DNA of 64,000 nt, taken from the NCBI RefSeq assembly GCF_900112025.1, contig NZ_FOKL01000006.1, positions 1-64,000 of the forward strand, given 5' to 3'. The position numbers and the translations under genes were made by a program. Below the pieces are notes generated by a model that had not been told where the DNA came from, did not search any database, and worked only from the letters and a program-made list of their open reading frames with translations. Source of the DNA: Janthinobacterium sp. 344 (lineage in GTDB: Bacteria > Pseudomonadota > Gammaproteobacteria > Burkholderiales > Burkholderiaceae_D). Shown here one piece after another: positions 60,220-64,000 of the stretch; within the stretch, counting starts at the first letter, position 1; every line of letters begins with the position of its first letter.

Positions 60220-61445
60220 GCTTTTGCTCCCGTGGCCAGGCTGATTTTCCATACGCCCGGCGCCGTTTCATTCAGGGCCAGCTTGCGCGCGGCCAGGCCA
60301 TCGCGCACCTGCGCCTGGGCGCTGGCGTCGACCATGTCCGGTTTCAGCTTGACGATCAGGCTGCGATCGCGGTATTCCAGCGACGCCACCACGCCGCGCC
60401 CGGCCAGGCCGCCCAGCGCCTCGCCCAGCGCCGCGCTCATGCTGGTGAAGTCATCCATGCTGGCTTGCCCGCCCTGCAGCTTGGCGGCAGCGATATTGCG
60501 CCGCATCTGCTCCGCCTCCAGGCCATACACGGGCGCCTCGTTCGGATACGCGGCCTTGAAGGTCTGCTGCATCGACGTGCGCACGGTGGCCGCCTCGCGC
60601 TTCAGACGCATCCATTCGATATTCATGCCCGCCAGGTTGACGACCACCGTCAGCAGCGCCAGGCGAATCGGCCAGCGCCAGCGCCGCCATTCCGCCGCCG
60701 AACCGCCCGCCGTGCCCAGCGCGCTGGCCAGGTCCAGCGCCGCGCCGCGCGCGCCGGCGATCCAGTGCGCCCAGTGATCCGCCTCCACCGTCACGCCCGC
60801 CATGCCGGCGGCCAGCTGCTGGTACTGCGCCAGCTCGGCCGGCGGCACGTACAGGGTCAACGGCACATCGCCGGCAAACGCGCGCGTCGTCAGCAGCGCC
60901 TGCTGCGGCTGCGCCGGCAGCACCAGGCCCAGGCCCTCCTGCGGCGCCTGGCGCAGGGCCAGTTCCAGGCCGGTGCCGGCCGGCTGCAGGGATGCCGTCA
61001 CGCCGCCCGGCTGCAAAGGCAGGCACAGCTGCGACGGCAACAGCGCCACCTTGCGCGCGCCCTGCGCCAGCAAGGCTTTCACCAGGACGTCGGCCCAGGC
61101 GCGCTGCGCCACGGCCACCGTGCGCATGCCGTTCGCATCGGCCGCGCCGGCGGCCAGCAGGCAATCGTGCGCATCGCCGAGGATGTGTTCTTCCACCAGG
61201 CCCGGCAAGGCCGCGCGCAGGCGCGCACCGGCCAGCGGCGGGGTTTTCAGGCGCAGCAGCGTCACGTCGGCCGCCGCCAGCAGCAGCACGACCTGCTTCG
61301 CGCCGGCGATCAGCTGGCCCAGGCTGCCCAGCGCCGCGCTGCCCTGCTGCAGCAAGGCGCCGCCATCGCCGGCCAGCACGAAGGAGCACGCCGCCGCGCC
61401 GTCGGTGGACGCCTTGGCCGGGTGGCGGATATACAAAGTTGTCAC
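60216..61445 (-). CDS. gspL: Type II secretion protein GspL
   Basis: 409 aa. Actin-like cytoplasmic domain (1-240), a membrane helix around 265-283 (PIRLALLTVVVNLAG) and a small periplasmic domain. It anchors the ATPase GspE to the membrane platform. Confidence 0.88.
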   Translation of the reverse strand: MTTLYIRHPAKASTDGAAACSFVLAGDGGALLQQGSAALGSLGQLIAGAKQVVLLLAAADVTLLRLKTPPLAGARLRAALPGLVEEHILGDAHDCLLAAGAADANGMRTVAVAQRAWADVLVKALLAQGARKVALLPSQLCLPLQPGGVTASLQPAGTGLELALRQAPQEGLGLVLPAQPQQALLTTRAFAGDVPLTLYVPPAELAQYQQLAAGMAGVTVEADHWAHWIAGARGAALDLASALGTAGGSAAEWRRWRWPIRLALLTVVVNLAGMNIEWMRLKREAATVRTSMQQTFKAAYPNEAPVYGLEAEQMRRNIAAAKLQGGQASMDDFTSMSAALGEALGGLAGRGVVASLEYRDRSLIVKLKPDMVDASAQAQVRDGLAARKLALNETAPGVWKISLATGAKA

Positions 61446-61463
61446 AGTGACTCGCTTTCAGGG

Positions 61464-62435
61464 TTAATTTTCCCGCAACCAGACCAGGCTGGTGGTGCGC
61501 TGCGGATCCGTTTTTCGATTGACGAGCGCCACGGCATCGAGGGCGGCGCGGTCCAGCCGCACGCGGATGACGGTGAGGAAGTAGCGGCTCTTCACGTCGA
61601 GCTCGATACCTTCAATCACTTGCTTAGCATCAATATTATTCTTGAAGTTTGCCAAATCAACAAACTTTTTACGCGGATTGCTCAAAGTCAGGGCGCTGGC
61701 CTCGGACAGGGACATCATCGTCACGGCCGCCAGCACCTCGGCCGGCGCCGTATTCACGTTCACCGCCGTCAACTCCGGCAGCACGATGACAAAGTCGCGC
61801 AGCTGCTCGATCATCTGCGGCGTATAGCCGGGCACGGACAGCAAATCCTCCACCTGCGTGAAGGCCACCGGCTCGCTGCCGCCGCCCGACGCCGGGCTGG
61901 CCGTCTTGCCATCGCTGTCGCTGCCGGCGGCGCGCGGTTTCGGCTTCGCGCGCAGCACCGCGTCGGCCGTCGCCTGCGCCAGGCCGCTGTCGAGCTGCAG
62001 GTTGGACAGCAGGCGCTGGTAGGCCTGCACGTTGGGCTGGCTGACGATGCCCGTGGCAGTGGCCAGGTTGGTGATATTGAAACGCGCCTGCGCATCGAGC
62101 GCGCGGCCCGACACGGTGGCGTCGAATTTTTCCGTGTCGACCTTTTCGCGGTCGACGTAGTCGTCGAGCCGCGCCTCCTCGATGGGCGTGGCCCACACGC
62201 CGTCCAGCGCCGTCAGCGACGGGTTATCCTGGCGCAGCCAGAAGCGGGCGAAGTCGACCATGCCGCGCATGGCCCACTGCGTCTGCAGGCGCAGGCGCTG
62301 GTTTTCCATCGAGCGCACCTGCACCTGCTGTTGCCAGAACAGGCTGGCGACCACCGTGATGGCCAGCGCCGTCAGCAGCAAGGCCGTGATGACGGCCACG
62401 CCGCGCTGGCGCCGTGGGCGGGAAAAGCGCTTCAT
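61464..62435 (-). CDS. gspK: Type II secretion minor pseudopilin GspK
   Basis: 323 aa. Short basic leader, then the hydrophobic N-terminal helix RGVAVITALLLTALAITVVA, and a large globular domain typical of GspK, the tip minor pilin. The start at 62435 overlaps gspJ; the frame stays open upstream but inside gspJ. Confidence 0.88.
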   Translation of the reverse strand: MKRFSRPRRQRGVAVITALLLTALAITVVASLFWQQQVQVRSMENQRLRLQTQWAMRGMVDFARFWLRQDNPSLTALDGVWATPIEEARLDDYVDREKVDTEKFDATVSGRALDAQARFNITNLATATGIVSQPNVQAYQRLLSNLQLDSGLAQATADAVLRAKPKPRAAGSDSDGKTASPASGGGSEPVAFTQVEDLLSVPGYTPQMIEQLRDFVIVLPELTAVNVNTAPAEVLAAVTMMSLSEASALTLSNPRKKFVDLANFKNNIDAKQVIEGIELDVKSRYFLTVIRVRLDRAALDAVALVNRKTDPQRTTSLVWLREN

Positions 62436-63055
62436 CCCGGGCCCAATAAAAAGACTTTGGACAGGCCCGCGTCCTGGCCCGGCATCTGCAAGGTCACTTC
62501 CAGGCCCGGCACCTGCGTCGAGATGGCGGCGCCCGCCGTCAGCACGTTCCAGGCGCCATTGCTCCAGCCGCGCATGACCATGCTCTCGACGCCGCGCATC
62601 AGGGGCACGTCGGCGCTGGAGGTATCGGTGTCGTCGCGCGCCGCCTGCCACAGGGTATCGAGCACGGCCAGGTCGCGCGTGCCGTTCGACTCGCGCCGCG
62701 TCAGCACGCCGCCGTTCAGGCGGTAAGTGACCACTTGCAACTGTTGCGGCTCCTGTTCCGAGGCGGCCAGGCGCACCAGGGTCAGGCGGTCATTCTCGGC
62801 CGACAGGTTGGTGCGGCCATTGAGCAGGCTGTTGCCCTGCCCGGCGCCGGCCAGGTGGTCGCAATCGCTCTGCATCTGGGCAAACGCCAGCTGCATGCCG
62901 CGTGCCTGCTCCAGCTGGCTGGTCAGCACTTCGCGCGAACGCACGATGCTGTCCAGGCCGCGCCAACCCAGCACGGCGACCATGGCCAGGATGCCGATCG
63001 CCACGAGCAGCTCGATCAGCGTGAAACCGCCGGCAGGACGATTGCGGCGCGCCAT
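62432..63055 (-). CDS. gspJ: Type II secretion minor pseudopilin GspJ
   Basis: 207 aa. Prepilin leader with cleavage site GGFTLIELLVAIGIL, then a globular domain with the GspJ-type MQSDCDHLAG segment. Overlaps gspK by four bases and gspI by one. Confidence 0.9.
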   Translation of the reverse strand: MARRNRPAGGFTLIELLVAIGILAMVAVLGWRGLDSIVRSREVLTSQLEQARGMQLAFAQMQSDCDHLAGAGQGNSLLNGRTNLSAENDRLTLVRLAASEQEPQQLQVVTYRLNGGVLTRRESNGTRDLAVLDTLWQAARDDTDTSSADVPLMRGVESMVMRGWSNGAWNVLTAGAAISTQVPGLEVTLQMPGQDAGLSKVFLLGPG

Positions 63056-63438
63056 CAGTCGTTAAACGAAAGCAGGACCAGGCGCACGATGCGCCGGGCC
63101 GGGTATTGCGCGTCGTAGACGTTGACGCGCACTTGCCGGATGCGGGGATTCGGCGTGGCCACCACTTCTTCCTCGCAAATGAGTTTCAGGTCGCCCTGCG
63201 GGCAGTCGACCGTGCGCTTGCCCGTCTGCGGAAAGGTCTTTGCCAGGCGCAGGCGCACCAGGTGGTTTTCCGCCGACCAGGTGGCCATCATGGCGCTGCG
63301 CAAGCCGTCGCTGTTCTGCGTCAGGCTGCCGACGGCGCGCAGGGAGGCGCCCAGGGCCGTGCCGACGATGACGAGGGCGACCAGGACTTCCAGCAAAGTG
63401 AAGCCGCGCTGGCGAGGTTGTCGGGTAAAGGCCATCAT
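63055..63438 (-). CDS. gspI: Type II secretion minor pseudopilin GspI
   Basis: 127 aa. Cleavage site RGFTLLEVLVALVIVG and a short domain (WSAENHLVRLRL) typical of GspI. Overlaps gspH by four bases. Confidence 0.9.
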   Translation of the reverse strand: MMAFTRQPRQRGFTLLEVLVALVIVGTALGASLRAVGSLTQNSDGLRSAMMATWSAENHLVRLRLAKTFPQTGKRTVDCPQGDLKLICEEEVVATPNPRIRQVRVNVYDAQYPARRIVRLVLLSFND

Positions 63439-63929
63439 TGCTCGACCGTGAAGTGGCCGATGCCGTCGGCGCGGATGGCCACGCTGCGCTCGCCGCTGGC
63501 CAGGGTCAGCACGAACGGCTTGTCGACCGGTTCGCGGCCGAAGATGATGCGCAGCGGCTGGGCCACGCTGTTCGACGGCTGCACGCTGAGCAGCATGGGG
63601 GTATTGCTGAAGGCGCGCTCGCGCAGCAAATCATCCTGCGTCACGGGTTGCCACAGCTTTTCATTGAGCACCAGGAAACGGTATTGGTTTTCATCCGCCT
63701 CGAAGGCCACTTGCCGGCTGCGCACGATGGCTTCATCGCGCGCCAGTTGCAGCAGCAGGGCGATGCGTTCGGCTTCCTTTTGCAGGGCCTGCTGGCCATT
63801 CGGCATGGCGTTCAGCGAGACCAGGCCCAGGGTGACGCCGATGATGACCATCACCACCAGCAGTTCGATCAGCGTAAAACCGCCGCGGCGTTGCCGGGAC
63901 GCCATGCGCTGCCTGCTGATGGTCTTCAT
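63435..63929 (-). CDS. gspH: Type II secretion minor pseudopilin GspH
   Basis: 164 aa. Cleavage site GGFTLIELLVVMVIIGVTLG and a GspH/FimT-like domain (LLQLARDEAIVRSRQVAFE). Starts 12 bp behind the gspG stop codon. Confidence 0.9.
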   Translation of the reverse strand: MKTISRQRMASRQRRGGFTLIELLVVMVIIGVTLGLVSLNAMPNGQQALQKEAERIALLLQLARDEAIVRSRQVAFEADENQYRFLVLNEKLWQPVTQDDLLRERAFSNTPMLLSVQPSNSVAQPLRIIFGREPVDKPFVLTLASGERSVAIRADGIGHFTVEQ

Positions 63930-63941
63930 GGAAAGAAAAAC

Positions 63942-64000
63942 TTACAGTTCCCACGAGCCGATATCGGCATCGTCGCCGCTACCGCCTGGCTGGCCATCGG
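63942..64000 (-). CDS. gspG: Type II secretion major pseudopilin GspG, C-terminal end only
   Basis: The last 18 codons read DGQPGGSGDDADIGSWEL and stop; the DDADIGSW end is the calcium-binding C terminus of GspG. The rest lies outside the window. Confidence 0.88.
   Translation of the reverse strand, partial: DGQPGGSGDDADIGSWEL

Overview
The window reads as chromosomal DNA of a GC-rich betaproteobacterium, most likely Oxalobacteraceae (Janthinobacterium/Massilia-like). The reasons are the gene content (an SAH riboswitch on ahcY, a single-chain indolepyruvate ferredoxin oxidoreductase, a cysteine-poor DksA next to hslVU, a trimeric-type porin) and the recurring GGGGTCAGACCC intergenic element; this placement is inference from gene content, not from a database search. 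Nearly all of the window is ordinary, densely packed core genome. No phage, insertion sequence or CRISPR array is visible.

Layout. 1-0.95 kb: the tRNA-Tyr/Gly/Thr-tuf operon on the minus strand with two candidate promoters. 1-5.6 kb: a receiver-TPR protein whose phospho-acceptor Asp is Glu, a receiver-DUF3369-HD-GYP protein and a membrane J-domain protein. 5.7-9.2 kb: MidA-like methyltransferase, divergent from a folM-folB-ttcA operon. 9.3-17.7 kb: M3 oligopeptidase, a Kef-type antiporter, a lone Clp-N-like/KAP P-loop NTPase (the most accessory-looking gene), and an M14 carboxypeptidase. 17.8-22.2 kb: a TonB-dependent receptor and an S41 lipoprotein protease. 22.3-27.9 kb: an aromatic-keto-acid module (indolepyruvate oxidoreductase, HPPD and a divergent Lrp-type regulator). 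27.9-32.5 kb: slt-gst-cca-GNAT, divergent from 5-formyl-THF cyclo-ligase. 33.1-37.3 kb: the methyl cycle (metK, SAH-riboswitch-controlled ahcY, a small YvlD-type membrane protein, metF). 37.5-40.1 kb: two LpxL-type acyltransferases and dapF. 40.1-43.1 kb: a Sel1-repeat protein and a porin. 43.3-49.5 kb: DUF484, xerC, a CobW-family GTPase, dksA and hslVU with a sigma-32-like promoter. 49.5-53.4 kb: an outer-membrane barrel, an XRE regulator and a PlpD-like patatin autotransporter. 53.4-64 kb: a type II secretion operon read right to left G-H-I-J-K-L-M-N-D-E-F-C, cut by the window edge in gspG.

Functionally the clearest joint systems are the SAM/SAH/methyl-THF cycle (metK, ahcY, metF, with fau and folM/folB feeding folate), aromatic amino-acid breakdown (Lrp-HPPD-IOR), protein quality control (HslVU) and protein export (T2SS). 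The leads worth following are the Clp-N/KAP fusion, the large compound palindrome behind ahcY, the metK leader hairpin, and the repeat that supplies the last codons of the Kef antiporter.
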